A DNA stretch of 64,000 nucleotides from contig NC_073634.1 of NCBI RefSeq assembly GCF_029407905.1, forward strand, positions 27,479,501 to 27,543,500, in the 5' to 3' direction. Below are positions 44,281 to 56,044 of this stretch, one piece after another. The translations under genes and the position numbers were made by a program. How positions within the stretch are numbered: the first letter of the stretch is position 1; every line of letters begins with the position of its first letter. This stretch comes from Bubalus kerabau (Eukaryota > Chordata > Mammalia > Artiodactyla > Bovidae). Below the pieces are notes generated by a model. It was not told the DNA's origin. It saw only the letters and a program-made list of their open reading frames with translations, and did no database searches.

Positions 44281-46604
44281 GGGAGCCCCTGAAATCCCAG
44301 TGTTCAGCCTTGCCACCATCATCTGCTTTGTGTCCGATGGGACTAATCTCACGGTGAACTCGCTCCTGTTATGTCAGCCCTGAAATCCCCCTGGCTCCCA
44401 GGGGCCCTGTCTTTCTCCTATTCTGTGGCCTCTCCCACCCTCCTCACTCTTGAAACTCTTCATTCATGACATCTGGAGTTCATAATCCATGATTAGCAAA
44501 CTTTCCTTTATCCTCATCTATTCTTTGAGCATCCTCTCCACTTCTTTCCCTATGGGACCCCCAGCTCTCCCCTGAGTGCATTGCTGACCCCACAGCCTTC
44601 TCCAGTGGGGCCTGAGTTTTTTCTCCCAGCCTTCCCTAGGCCTAGAGGGGAGATAGGTGTCCTCCTTAATCCTGATTGTCACCTTTACAAGTACTGTCTT
44701 GCATACCACATTCAGTTGCATCTTATCAGATTTTACCAATCACTGCTATCTTCTCCTGACCCCCGGCCATATTTTGTTTGCAGTTTTTCTAGATCTTGGT
44801 TCACCATCACTCTTTCCAACACTGTCTTAACTCTTGGTGATTTGGTATACATGTCAATGACCCTTCCAATACCCAAACCTTTCAATCTCTTGAATTTCTG
44901 TCCTGCAGTGATTTTTCCCTCCCCTCACACATGACTGCAGTCCCTCCATAATCTCAATTTTATGCATCCTCCTATCTTTCCAAGTTATCCCCTTGCTTGA
45001 TCTCAGTTATCCTCTGACCCAACGAGAACCTTCAATCAATTGATCCCACCACCCTTCACTGTTGCCCACCCCTTTGATGTTCTTACTCCCCTCCTGACCC
45101 AGTGTAAAATTTCATGACCATATCAGCCGGAGAAATACACCCAGCCAGGCTGCTTGACCTCATTTGAAGTTCATACTGATGAAACTTAAGTGGGCCCTTA
45201 GTGCTTCCCAACTGTAATACTTAGGTTTCCCTGGTCCACTCACTCATCTAGGCTCCTGGATGACAGTTTCATACTTTCTTTTCTCTTCTCAAACCCTTCA
45301 TATTCCCTCCACACTCTCTATCACCTGAATTCTAAAAGAATCTATTGGGATTCTTTTTCCCCTGGGAAAATGGAAGGAGCCAAAGGAGAAAGCTGCAGAT
45401 CCCTACCATCACATTTATCCCCTGTCCAGCAGTTTCATCTTCCTACTTTGCCTTTCCACCTACTATCTCAGTGCTGACTCATCCATCAAAAGCAAATTCC
45501 TCCACTTGTGTAGGCAATCCAGTCCCTCTCACCTACTCATGGACATTACTCAGTAATTCTTTCTTTCCTCTCCTACACCAAGTTATTACTCTGCTGGATT
45601 TTTTCCATCGGCATACAAACATGCTATTATTTCCTGTATCTTTAAAAAAAAGAAAAGTCTTTTAATGACTGTACTTCCCTTGGCAGCCTCTGTTGCATTT
45701 GTATGCTCCAATTTAGAGCAGATCCCTCAGAAAACTCATCTGTACTTGCTATGCCCAGTTCCTCTCCTCTAGTCCTCTCTTACACCAACCCCACAATCAG
45801 GTCTGTGTCCCTCAGAGTTCCACAGAGATTATTCTGGTCCGAGTCACCATGACTTAACTAAATCCAGTGGTCAATTCTCCATTCTCATCTTATTAATAGC
45901 ATCTGATATAATGGACCACATCCTCCTCCTCCATATATGTTTTTACCTAGGCTTCCAGAGCATCTCACTCTCTTGGTTTCTGTCCTCTCTCACTGCACCC
46001 ACCTTCTTGGTCTCTTTCTATGGCTCCCCCTCTTTTCCCTGACCCCTAAATGTTGACTTGCCCAGGACTCAGACTTCAATCCTCTGCTCTTCTTTATCCA
46101 CCTCTTTTGATGATCTCATCCAGATATGTGATTTTAAATATAATCAATATACCCATGACCCACATTTATATATCTAGTCCAAACCTCTGAGTTATCCTTG
46201 ACTCTTGTCTTCTTCTCACATGCACATCAGATCTGGTAGGAATTAACTCTATCAACAGAATACACCCAGAATCCAAGCACTTCTCACCTCCTTCCTGGCT
46301 GCCATCCTAGTCAAAGACACCATCGTCTCTCTCCTGGATTACCACTGTGCCCACCTGTACAGTCTCCCCACTTCTACTCTGGCCTTCAGCAAAGAAGCCA
46401 GAGTGATCCTTTTAGAATGTACTTTAGACCATATCACTCTCTAATCAAAACTTCAAAAGCTCCCTGTCCTCTAATTCTTTTAGGGTTACACTTTAATAAG
46501 TTCCTATTCCTCTCAGTATAAAAACTAGTCTTTATAATGGCCAAAACAGGTCCTGCATTAATTATCTACCCACCTCTCCCAGCACTCACCTCTTTCTTCT
46601 TTGC

Positions 46605-46744
46605 AGTATTTTATTTTATTCTTTTTTTTTTTTTTTTTGGCCAAGCTCCATGACTTGCAGGATCTTAGTCCCCAACCAGGAATTGAACTCAGGTCTCTGG
46701 CAGTGGAAGCACAGAGTTCTAATCACTGGACCACCAAGGAATTC
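46605..46744 (-). mobile_element. CHR-type SINE
   Basis: A long T run (eighteen T) is followed by ccaagctccatgacttgcag, aattgaactcaggtctctgg and the head ggaccaccaaggaattccc, inside L2. One arm of the inverted duplication begins at its edge. Confidence 0.85.
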
Positions 46745-46870
46745 CCTGTCTTCCTCTCTGGATATTCTATTCCTCACTCATTCTGAGAGCCCAGCCTCCT
46801 TGATGTAGATGTACCCTCTACCGAAACACTCTTGCCTAGAGTCTACTTCCAACTTTCTCATTTCTGCAGT
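46745..46870 (+). repeat. inverted duplication, left arm
   Basis: These 126 bases, from cctgtcttcctctctgg to catttctgcagt, recur in inverted orientation at 47,391-47,516 with about six or seven differences and no gaps. This arm fits the surrounding L2 order, so it is likely the parent copy. It starts at the boundary with the CHR SINE. Confidence 0.9.
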
Positions 46871-47343
46871 CTTTAGATTCTCAACTTTTCAGTAACACCC
46901 ATTTGACCACCCTGTGTAATACCGAAACTTGCCCTTTCCCTCTTGATCACCCTTAACCTGCACAACCTTGTTTTTCTTGTCCCCAAAGCATTTCTTATCT
47001 AACATACTATATGATTTATATATTTATGTTTATTGCTTATTATTAGCTCTCTTCCCCTCAACTCCACCCCCACAGGGATCTCTCTCTATATTGTTCACAA
47101 ATATATCTGAGATGGCCAGAACAATGCCTGACACATGGTAGAGAAACCAATGCATGTTTTTTGGAATGAGTGAAAATAATCCAGATACAGAGGGACTTAT
47201 TCCCTTGCCTGTCCAAAATTTCTGTGCCAAGAGCAAAGGGGAAAATGGAACCAGAAAGAGCAGCTGGAGCTGACCATAAACACATGATTCATGGACAAAG
47301 TCAGGTCAAGTTGGAATGAGCAAACCTAGTGCTCATAATCACT

Positions 47344-47377
47344 AGATAGATAGATAGATAGATAGGTGATAGATAGA
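47344..47377 (+). repeat. (GATA)n microsatellite
   Basis: About six uninterrupted GATA/TAGA units and one broken unit, between the arms of the inverted duplication, 13 bases from the right arm. Confidence 0.9.
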
Positions 47378-47390
47378 ATCCCCCACATTG

Positions 47391-47516
47391 ACTGCAGAAA
47401 TGAGAAAGTTGGAAGTAGAGTCTGGGCAAGAGTGTTCCGGTAGAGGGTACATCTACATCAAGGAGGCTGGGCTCCCAGAATGAGTGAGGAAGGGAATATC
47501 CAGAGAGGAAGACAGG
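47391..47516 (-). repeat. inverted duplication, right arm
   Basis: The inverted copy of 46,745-46,870, starting actgcagaaatgagaaagt and ending gaggaagacagg. It lies after the L2 3' end, out of L2 order, so it is the derived copy. The spacer is 520 bases. Confidence 0.9.
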
Positions 47517-47546
47517 TAGGTAATAAAGTGACCTTATTTACCACAT

Positions 47547-47868
47547 CAGTTCAGTTCAGTCGTGCAGTCGTGTCCGACTCTTTGCGACCCCATGAATCGC
47601 AGCACGCCAAGCCTCCTGTTCATCACCAACTCCCGGAGTTCACTCAGACTCAGATCCATCGAGTCAGTGATGCCATCCAGCCATCTTCATCCTCTGTTGT
47701 CCCCTTTTCCTCCTGCCCCCAATCCCTCCCAGCATCAGAGTCTTTTCCAATGAGTCAATTCTTCGCATGAGGTGGCCAAAGTACTGGAGTTTCAGCTTCA
47801 GCATCATTCCCTCCAAAGAAATCCCAGGGCTGATCTTCTTCAGAACGGACTAGTTGGATCTCCTTGCA
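47547..47868 (-). mobile_element. BovB LINE, 5'-truncated
   Basis: The 3' 320 bases of BovB on the minus strand, from the cagttcagttcag end (gtcgtgcagtcgtgtccgac) to tagttggatctccttgca. The short word cacat lies at both edges. No frame of note. Confidence 0.9.
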
Positions 47869-47967
47869 CATATAGAGTAATAAAAGCCTGGGCCAATGAC
47901 ACTGACTTACCCAAGTTCCCATCATTGTCAGTTGCTTCTTAGCTGTTCTCACAGCCCTAAGTGGGCC

Positions 47968-48243
47968 AGTTACAGTTGACACTTGAACAACGTGGGTGTG
48001 AACTGCCTGGGTCTACTTGTATGTGGGTGATTTTTAATAAATATAAAATCAGTACTCCCTGTCTGCAGGTTTCTCATTAAGGGGTTCAATCAACCACAGA
48101 TTGTTTAATCCATGGATATGGAGGGTCAACTGTATTCAGTAGACTATACCATCTTTCGTGAAGCATTTGAGCATCCACGGATTTTAGTATTTGCAGAGAC
48201 TCCTGAAACCAGTGCCCCGTGGATACAGAGAGACAACTGTACA
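47968..48243 (+). mobile_element. Tigger-type (TcMar) DNA transposon remnant
   Basis: Starts cagttacagttgacacttgaa and contains caatcaaccacagattgttt, atggagggtcaactgta and a closing gatacagagagacaactgta. These are the inverted-terminal-repeat-like words of mammalian Tigger-derived elements. No transposase. Confidence 0.65.
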
Positions 48244-49904
48244 GGTTGACAGAGCCACCAGAGACAGTAAAGGCCAAAGGACAGGATCCTACAAGTGGAG
48301 ACTTTGAAAAAGAAACTCCTGTCTCTTCACCTCTTCCTTTAAGTGCCTTCTCAGTGAAGGATGCTGCGGTACCAGATGTCTGGAGCAGTACCCAGGCCAT
48401 TTCATCAGATTTCTGCCGTTATTGGATGCAGATGGTTAATAGTTCTGCTTGCCTGGCCCCCACATGTCCACTGTTAACAGAGGCCTTCTGGAGGCCTTGC
48501 CTTCCTTTCCCATAGGGATTACACCCTCCAGGTTGACTGCCAATGTATTCCTTCTCGAAAGATGCCAGTGTTATGCAAGGAGCCTCTACACTAAAGATAA
48601 ACCAGTTAAATGAGGCTCCTGAGGCCCTCCAGACATTTTAGATGGAGACTCTGTGGTGTCAGCCGTGTGGCTGCACCAGGAGTTTGAGGCCAGAATAAGG
48701 TCTGGGGCAGGAGGCTTTACAGGTCCTGAGGCGAAGTAGAATCTCAGAGCCTTTACAGAGTTGAGGCTTCAGCTCATGACAGGCCTAAATAACTGCAGGC
48801 AGAACTTCCAAAGAACTCTAGGCAGAAGATCCCCCTTGACTAGACATGAAGACAAGACCCCAGTTTAGAAGACAGACTCAAACCAACTTGCCTTTTTTCC
48901 AAAACAGGGGCCTGTTCAGCTGCACCTTCATCTTAAGCAACATATGTGCATTGATGGAGCTTACCTGATGCCAAGAGAGTGGTGAAAGGCATGGAAATAA
49001 GGTAAGCTGGTGTCATCTTCTCCATAGGAAACGTTCATTCATAAGGAAGGCATTTGTCTTTGACATGAATAGGGATGCCCTCTGTGGTTCGGATTAGACA
49101 TAAAACACAGCGGAAGAAACAGTACTCCTGTATAACAATGTAATTTAAATTAGTTAAAAATATGTACCCAGTCCCATGAGAGAGGTCAAAGGGCTTAAAG
49201 TATATTCTCAATGCTCAATCTAACATCTCTTTCCTCCACTCACCATTGCCCCATTTTGGTCCTCTTCACTCTCCCCAAAGTCAGCTAACAATCCTCCCCC
49301 ACCCTCTGTACCTCCATCACACACACACACACACACAGGTTCTTGATGCCCTTCCTCGATTCTGTCTCCTTGGACCTTTTCTTTTCTCCATTTCCAGTGT
49401 AACGATTCCTGGCCTCTCAGGCCCCTTTCAAGTCTTAGTTCTTCCCCAGTTCTTACTCTGATCAGCACAGTAGCAGATCAGCTGAGCTGGAATTTTTCTT
49501 AGGCAGTAGTTGGGTAAAGTTGCACATATTCATGGGGCGATATTGTATAATCCTATGCCTTTCCTCCATATCTCTTTTAAGGATGTGGTTTTAATATCCA
49601 CATCCATCAGCATTTTCTTCCCGGGAGAAAAGAGAGTGAGGGAAGGAAAACAGTGAGGGGAGTCAGAGTGTGTCTGGGGAAGGGACAAGGCAGAGGTCCT
49701 TTAAAATCTGCTCCTTACATTCAGCTCAGATGCCTACACTGGACAGTGCCCAGGTTATTGGTAGATTCTGGGACATCCCTATGTTAGCATAATCAAAAAG
49801 AAAACTGAACAAAACCAACAAGAGGTTAATGCACAAAGTCAAAGTAGAGAGGAATCTCTGGGCGTCTGAATTTGACTTGAAACATTCCGAATGAAGGCAG
49901 GAGC
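48244..49904. other. unassigned sequence, 1.7 kb
   Basis: No gene recognised. A short (AC)n run lies at 49,318-49,338. The frame at 48,219-48,515 begins inside the Tigger remnant and has no family feature. Confidence 0.4.
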
Positions 49905-50240
49905 TGGGAGAAGAAAAAAAAAACAGAAAACTGTGTTTTTATTATTTTTTTTCTGATTACAAAAGTAATACATGTTCAATGTAGAAAACCAGAAAAATAC
50001 AGAAAAGTATAAGAAGGGATTGGAAAAACAAAAGAAGTAACACTTGTGTTCCCGCCACCCAGATATAATCAATATGAACTTATTTGTTTACATTTACAAT
50101 GCATGCATATTTTTTAATCAAATTATAAACATAGTATATACGCTCTTTTAGAAATTTTTTCTCATTTAACAATGTATCATAATTTCCCCAAGTCATTAAA
50201 TATTCTTACATACAATATGATTTGTTAAAGCTGTTTATGA
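49905..50240 (-). mobile_element. old L1-like 3' region
   Basis: The phrases gattacaaaagtaatacatg, catttaacaatgtatcataa and ccaagtcattaaatattctt are typical of an abundant old L1M 3' region. Orientation is inferred from the later atggctgnata-type segment of the family and is uncertain. Confidence 0.5.
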
Positions 50241-50514
50241 TTTTATGCTGTGGATTTACTGTCATGGATTTGACCGGTTTTATATGGGAGAGTAGGTTGT
50301 TTCCAAGCATAGAATTTAAACTGTGGCAAGGTTGTCTGCACCACCTGTGTTTTTGGACAATCTAACCTTCTTCCCTTACCAGCAAGTAAGGATCCCTTCA
50401 AAGTTCTAGACCAAGAGAACCCTGCATTGGCAGAAGTAACTCCTCCCAAGCATTCAGCTATCTCTGTGTCCTTCAGAGAAAGCCTGGCATTAGGCTTACT
50501 CTGAGCATCAGAGT

Positions 50515-50805
50515 CGGAGAAGGCAATGGCAACCCACTCCAGTACTCTTGCCTGGAAAATCCCATGGACGGGGGAGCCTGGTGGGCTACAGCCCATGGGG
50601 TCGCTGAGGGTCGGACACGACTGAGTGACTTCACTTTCACTTTTCACTTTCATGCACTGGAAAAGGAAATGGCAACCCACTCCAGTGTTCTTGCCTGGAG
50701 AATCCCAGGGACGGGGGAGCCTGGTGGGCTGCTGTCTATGGGGTCGCACAGAGTTGGACACGACTGAAGCGACTTAGCAGCAGCAGCAGCAGCAGCAGCA
50801 GCACC
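50515..50805 (+). mobile_element. Bov-A2 SINE with (CAG)8 tail
   Basis: Two BovA units with linker. The tail is an (AGC)n run at about 50,777-50,803. The flanks gagcatcagagt (50,503-50,514) and gagcattagagt (50,807-50,818) are a target-site duplication with one difference. Confidence 0.93.
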
Positions 50806-50818
50806 AGAGCATTAGAGT

Positions 50819-51635
50819 AAGGATACTTACTCTTATGGCCAGGCCATTCTTGAGCAGATAGAGGGAAAATATTTGTCATTCTAAATCAGGGAGTCCACCC
50901 AACTCATTCAGTGCAATCATCTTCAAAAATATTTTTTTGTGCTAGTCCTGAGCTAGATATTATAGAAGAAAAGATATGGTTTCCATGTGACATAAACCTG
51001 CATTCTTTGTGTGTCAACAAACATAGAGGTGTGAAAGAGTCAGATAGAAACAGATTATGTGTGAATGACTACGTGCTAACTCTGTGGTTCGAATCACAAG
51101 TGCTTTAGGAGGTGAGAAAACTATAAGCACAAGGTAGACTTGAGTGGTCTGGGAAGAGAAGGTGGAGCTTGGAGGCAGGGTGGCCAAGGAGCATTCCATG
51201 TGGAGGGGACATAGAGGCCAGAAAGCACAGGAGGCAAGAAGGAGGTGCATGTGGCTGCAGTCTGCGGTTGAGGGGGAAGTGGTCCGTCTAACTGGGTAAG
51301 TCATATATGGGGCACACGCAGAGAGGGTCAAAAAGATGTTTGGCCCTAATTCTGTAGCCGTTTCCCCTTGTACCAGAGCTGTCACATCGAGAGAGGAAAT
51401 GTCTAGTCAAATTCAGGCTGAGTTGTTTTTGTTTTTTGGTGTGTGTAGGGTAGCAGGGTGGGGCCAGGGGAATGGTTTATAAATAGAACTTCTCGAAGCC
51501 TTTAATATTGTTTATGTATGTGGTAAGGTCAAGAGAGGAGGGAATCCGACTTCCCAAGAGTCTTTGACCACAGAACTCTTGTTACCATGGACCATCTCCT
51601 TGGGTGTTCCAGGAGACACAATTAGGGGCTAGTGA
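50819..51635. other. unassigned sequence with L2-like piece
   Basis: At about 51,120-51,270 the phrase ggccaaggagcattccatg and nearby words resemble inverted L2. The rest is not recognised. Confidence 0.35.
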
Positions 51636-51860
51636 GGACTTCCCTGGTGGTGCAGTGGATAAGAATTTGCTTGCCAATGCAAGGGACACCAGCCTGATTC
51701 CTGGGCCAGGAAGATCCCACATACCACAGGGCAGCTAAGCCCATGCACCACAACTACTGAGCCTGCGCTCCGCAAGAGAAGACACCACAGCGAGAAGCCT
51801 CTGCCGCACAACCAGAGAGCAGCCGTCACTCGCCACAACTGGAGAAAGCCGGTGCACAAT
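51636..51860 (+). mobile_element. CHR-1-like SINE, long form
   Basis: Head gacttccctggtggtgcagtgg, then gcagctaagcccatgcacc, aactactgagcctgcgctcc and gaagcctctgccgcacaacc. The same family, opposite orientation, as 11.45 and 16.36 kb. Confidence 0.85.
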
Positions 51861-52679
51861 GACAGATTTTCCAACTGGAGAGTAACACATGAGGGAAAAC
51901 AAAGTTTTGGAAGGTTAATCTCATAGTTAGAATGTAAGGTGAACAAGGATCTAATTGCCTGGATTCAGGCAATACAATTAGATGATTGAATAAAGACTCC
52001 AGATAAGTGGGCAGGGTTGGAGCATACTGGAGCCGAGAATGAAGAACAAAGCATTGATTGAATGCCGGGTCTGCTATTGGGCTCTGGAGAGATTCAAAAG
52101 TGTCAGAGTTCCTAGGTCTTTTAGGAGTTTGAATCCATTCATTAGGATTTTCATTGCAACGCACAGAAATCAACTTGAAGCAACTTAATCAAAAAAGAGT
52201 GTTTTTAAGGAAATAGGGATACTTGAGGAGCTGAAGCCATGTACTGGAAAGTTGGCAAAAAGTCCCCTGTCCATCTGGTCTCAGCTACTCTGTGTCTGCT
52301 TCATCGTCCTCATATTATTTCTCTCTCCTCTTCTGTCCTCTAACAACCCCTCCCCTCTCCCCTCTCCCCTCTCCATCCCTCACCCGTCTCCCCTCTCCCT
52401 GCTCTCATTTGTGGAAGAAAATGGCTTCTCTACAGCTCCTGAGTTTGCATGTTACACTGTTTGCATGACAGAGTTCCAGGTATATCAGAGGCTAAATCTC
52501 CATCTCTTCTTCCCAATTTCAGATTTCCAGTGGAAAGAATCTCGTCGACCAGCTTGGGACACATCCTACTCTAACTAAGGGGACAGGTTTTAAAATTGAA
52601 ACATGGCTTCAGGAGGCTTACCCTATGAATAGTGTGGGGGACCACTACCAGGAACAGGTGTCTGCTATTGAGTGATGCT
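51861..52679. other. unassigned sequence with CT-rich tract
   Basis: A C/T-rich tandem-like tract (ctcccctctcccctctcc) lies at 52,346-52,404. No gene recognised. Confidence 0.4.
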
Positions 52680-52889
52680 GGGCTTCCCTGGTGGCACAGT
52701 GGTAGAAAACCCACCTGCCAATGCAGGAGACTTGAGTTCAATCCCCTAGAGAAGGAAATGACACCCCACTGCTGTATTCTTGCCTGGGAAATCCCATGGA
52801 CAGAGGAGCCTGTCTCTGTCCAAGAGGGCTACAGTCCAAGGGTTGGCAAAGACTCGGACATGACTTAGTGACTAAATAACAACAACATA
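52680..52889 (+). mobile_element. Bov-tA SINE
   Basis: Head gggcttccctggtggcacag, shortened tRNA part, BovA, and an AACAACAA tail. The 10-base flank gagtgatgct occurs at 52,670-52,679 and 52,890-52,899. Confidence 0.93.
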
Positions 52890-53074
52890 GAGTGATGCTA
52901 TGACCTTTCATTGGAAGCATGCTTCTGTTAGAGTTGAGCATGAGCACACTATTGTTGAATGAACGGATAACTAGGAAGCTTTAAGGCAACTTCGTTAGAG
53001 CCCGTACTCTTGTCCCTTTCCCAAACTCCTTCAGTCTCCCAGTTCTATAAAAACCTGCAGATGAAGGAAGCAGG

Positions 53075-53250
53075 ATACACAATGGTTATTAGCACACGTC
53101 TGGGTTAAATTGTCTTATTTTGGATCCTGTCCTGGAGGACTTGAGCAAGTGATGGAACCTACCTGAGCTTCAGGTTTCTCACCTCTAGAATGGGGATCAT
53201 GAGGATTAACTAAGATAACATGAGTAAAGTGCTCAGCACAATGCACCTAA
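53075..53250 (+). mobile_element. MIR SINE
   Basis: Recognised by cttgagcaagtgatggaacc, cttcaggtttctcacctcta and gtaaagtgctcagcacaatg in MIR order. Confidence 0.7.
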
Positions 53251-53257
53251 TTATGTT

Positions 53258-53592
53258 GAAAAAGTGAAAGTGCAGTCGCTCAGTTGTGTCCAACTCTTTT
53301 CAAACCCATGGACTGTAGCCATGTGTCTCCTGCATTGTAGGTGGTTTCTTTACTGCTAAACCATTGGGGAAGCCCTGCAGATTGGGTCAAAGGAAAGAGA
53401 AGCAGAAAGTGGAGTGGGTTCAGATATCAAACTCAAATACCAGGCTTCTCTGTCTATGGGATTCTGCAAGCAAGAATACTGGAGTGGGTTGCCATTCCCT
53501 TCTCCAGGAGATCTTCCCAATGCAGGGATTGAACCCAGGTCTCCCACATTACAGGCAGATTCTTTACCATCTGAGCCACCAAGGAAGTCCAG
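53258..53592 (-). mobile_element. composite Bov-tA SINE carrying a 66-nt insert
   Basis: On the minus strand: a tRNA-like head and partial BovA (53,592-53,441), about 66 bases that are not SINE (53,440-53,375), then a second tRNA-like head and partial BovA (53,374-53,260). The 7-base word ttatgtt sits at both outer edges (53,251-53,257 and 53,593-53,599), suggesting insertion as one unit. The 66-base piece recurs at 56,044-56,109. Confidence 0.7.
53322..53438 (+). repeat. SINE-associated direct repeat, copy 1
   Basis: Together with 55,993-56,109 this forms a direct repeat of about 117 bases: the end of a Bov-tA head plus the non-SINE words tgggtcaaaggaaagagaag and cagaaagtggagt. The copies are closely similar, with scattered differences. 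Confidence 0.85.
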
Positions 53593-53635
53593 TTATGTTA
53601 AGAACGAAAGTTTTAAACAAAAATTAACTGATGGA

Positions 53636-53799
53636 GGGGGCTTCCTGGTGGCCCAGTGGCTAAGACTCTGTGTTCCTGATACAGGGGGCTTGGGGTCAAT
53701 CCCTGTTCTGGGAACTAGATCCCGCATGCCACAACAAAGACCTGTTGCAGCCAAATAAATAAATAAAATAATTTTTTAAAAGAATTAGAAAAAGAAAGA
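53636..53799 (+). mobile_element. CHR-type SINE
   Basis: Head ggcttcctggtggcccagtgg, tcaatccctgttctgggaac, AAATAAATAAATAAA tail. The flank aaaattaactgatggag occurs before (about 53,620) and after (about 53,800). Confidence 0.9.
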
Positions 53800-53816
53800 A
53801 AATTAACTGATGGAGC

Positions 53817-55499
53817 TGAAGTTGACAGGAGTGGATCCAAATGTCTTTGATAAACAGGGCAAAAAAAAGATGAATTGTCAGATGGGCAAGTGGTCAGCTT
53901 GGTTCTCCAGATATCTCCAGGAACGTGGCCTTTGGAATAAGAGGTTTGGGGAGAAAAATAAGCCACGAAGATCTTATGGCGCCAACAGGGACTTTAGAGA
54001 TCACAGGTCATATGTGCCAGTCACACTCCCTTTTGTTCCTAGAGATTTAATATCTACCAGCCTATTAAATGGTCATGATTTGGAGGAGAGAAGACAAGAA
54101 GAGGAATTACTTTCAGCTGGCCCCGGTCTTTAAATAACCCGGGGTACAGCATCTTTCAAACACAAAGGAGACCATGTGTAAAACATTAGTTAAATTCAGA
54201 TATAAATCTAGTCTTTGACCAGTCCAAAGCTAATCAATATGCTTTTCTACTCTCTTTGAACTTTGAGTTTTCTGGCAACAACGAAAACCCCAAACCCTAT
54301 CCAAAACCATCGTGCAGACAGCCCAACTCCTATGCTTCCCTCTCTCGTGTCACATATTGTTGACAGAACTCCTCTCATTACCACATTCATTCCAGTGGTG
54401 ATTCAAATTCTTCTGCAGAAATGAACTTGAAAGACAGAAAATTGCTCTTGTAATCACTTAATAAGGAACCCTGGACAAGGAATACAGGACTATGAATATA
54501 GATTTACTCTTAGCTTTTATGGACGCATTTCCCTCGGTTATTTTCATTGAAAATCACGATGAACTAATTTAAATACCAAGGTAAACTGAGATGGAAAATG
54601 ATCCATAATAAGAATTTCGATGGAAAATATAGATTGCCCTGGTCTTCAGCACATCAAGGATTCTCTTGGTTTCAATTGCAAATTCGGAGAGATTTGAAAT
54701 GTGTTTGTTTGAATGTGTCAGTTTTAGGCAGAACTAAACTACGCTGTCCCTTTCCAAAAATCAAGAATCTGCCCTGGAAAAAAATCATGCAGTATGATGT
54801 GCAAAGCAGAGGGGGAGGAAAGAAAGTAGTGGGTGAGAAAGACCCACCCAAGGACTGCAGCCAGCTTCCCCAGGAAGATTCATGACCACGCTTCAATCCT
54901 GTCCTGTGATTCTTTCCAAGGGATTTTACTATAAATCACTAAAAGCAACCGCTGCTGTTACCAGAGCTATCTTTGCCTCAAAAAGAAGAAAATTCAGGAC
55001 ATGCAATATAATCCTCTCACTATCTAAGAGAGAAACCAGCCCATTTGTCATAAGAACTGAAAACACCAGCTATGTAGTATATTAAACATTAGTGTTTCAT
55101 CTTTCATAAAAGGGGGGCACGCATAGGACGTGATTGGATGCAACCATGATAAAGGGACTTAAATTGGATTGACTAACTGTAACCTACAAAAACCATTCTA
55201 GTACAAATCCTTTTCAGTAAAAGGTAAGAAAATTCTATCAATACTTTTTTTTAACCACTCTGAGCTATTCACAACCAATAGATCCTTACTCTTAGCAGAT
55301 GTATAAGCATTTATGTAATGCAGGGGTTTCATAACTTGAAGAGTGTCATCAAAGTCAGAGCTGATACAATGTTCCTCCCTTTGACTTGAATGCCTTCTTC
55401 CCTATATAGGGTGATTATTGCTTCACAGTGTCCCCGGTATGAAAAGACTTTGAAAGGTCATTTGCCTTGCAACCCAACTAGCAGCATTAGCATTACCAA
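53817..55499. other. unassigned sequence, 1.7 kb
   Basis: No repeat recognised. A 107-codon plus-strand frame at 53,810-54,133 starts at the SINE's target site (MELKLTGVDPNVF) and is rich in charged residues. A 95-codon frame lies at 54,598-54,885. Neither matches a family I know. Confidence 0.35.
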
Positions 55500-55612
55500 G
55501 GAGAGGCTGGTTAGAAATGCACAGTCTTGGGGTCCACCCCAGTCTTACTGGCTCAGCTTCTGCATTTCGACAGGATCCCCAGGTGATTCATAGGCATAGT
55601 GAAGGTGAAACT
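55500..55612 (+). mobile_element. MER5A remnant (hAT)
   Basis: The string ggttagaaatgcacagtctt followed by gggtccaccccagtcttac and gatccccaggtgattcatag is the MER5A core. Confidence 0.65.
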
Positions 55613-55835
55613 GTGCCACCCTAAGCCATCCTGCTGCCTCTGAGCAAAGCGTGCACATCGGAATGGACAGACTGGTCTGCTTCAGCCAATTTCAGGTCCT
55701 TTATAGTTTATCCTGTGTGAGTCATTGAGAGGAAAGAGGAAATACACTCATTTAAGGAGGTCTTGCTTAGCCTAACAAAGCTAGCAACTTCTTCAATACA
55801 TTCAGGTTCCTATTCTTGGAAGAACTGCTGCTCTG

Positions 55836-56044
55836 TGTCCTGTTGCTTGATCATGTTGACTCTTTACGACCCTTTGGACTGTAGCCCACCAGACTCCTCT
55901 GTCCATGGGATTTTTCAGGCAAGAATAATGGAGCGGGTTGCCATATCATTCTCCAAGGATCTTCCTGACTCAGAGATCGAACCTGAGTCTCCTGTGTCTC
56001 CTGCATTGCAGGCTGTTTCTTTACCGCTGAACCATTTGGGAAGC
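55836..56044 (-). mobile_element. Bov-tA SINE
   Basis: BovA (ggactgtagcccaccagact) and tRNA-like head (tcctgcattgcaggctgttt) ending gaaccatttgggaagccc. Followed at once by the 66-base piece that also occurs at 53.4 kb. Confidence 0.88.

Larger units (their letters stand above)
44400..47175 (+). mobile_element. long L2 LINE remnant with RT region
   Basis: The order of motifs follows L2 ORF2 to the 3' end. Examples are aaattcctccacttgtg (45,495), gcatacaaacatgctatta (45,610), aaatccagtggtcaattctcc (45,860), ctgatataatggaccacat (45,905), tacccatgacccacatttat (46,150, the RT catalytic region), gattaccactgtgccc (46,340), cagagtgatccttttagaat (46,400) and the terminal gaacaatgcctgacacatgg (47,120). 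Stops and indels are frequent. The 5' limit is uncertain; 45,400-47,175 is secure. A SINE interrupts it at 46,605-46,744. Confidence 0.75.

Noticed and set aside
48219..48515. 98-codon plus-strand frame with protein-like composition
   Set aside because: It starts inside a Tigger remnant, has no convincing splice sites and matches nothing I recognise.
50243..50761. 172-codon minus-strand frame
   Set aside because: Its first two-thirds are the antisense of Bov-A2; frames of the same wording occur at 24,708-24,959 and other Bov-A2 copies.
53810..54133. 107-codon frame rich in charged residues
   Set aside because: The start codon lies in the target duplication of a CHR SINE, and no domain is visible. 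Kept only as a note in the unassigned stretch.
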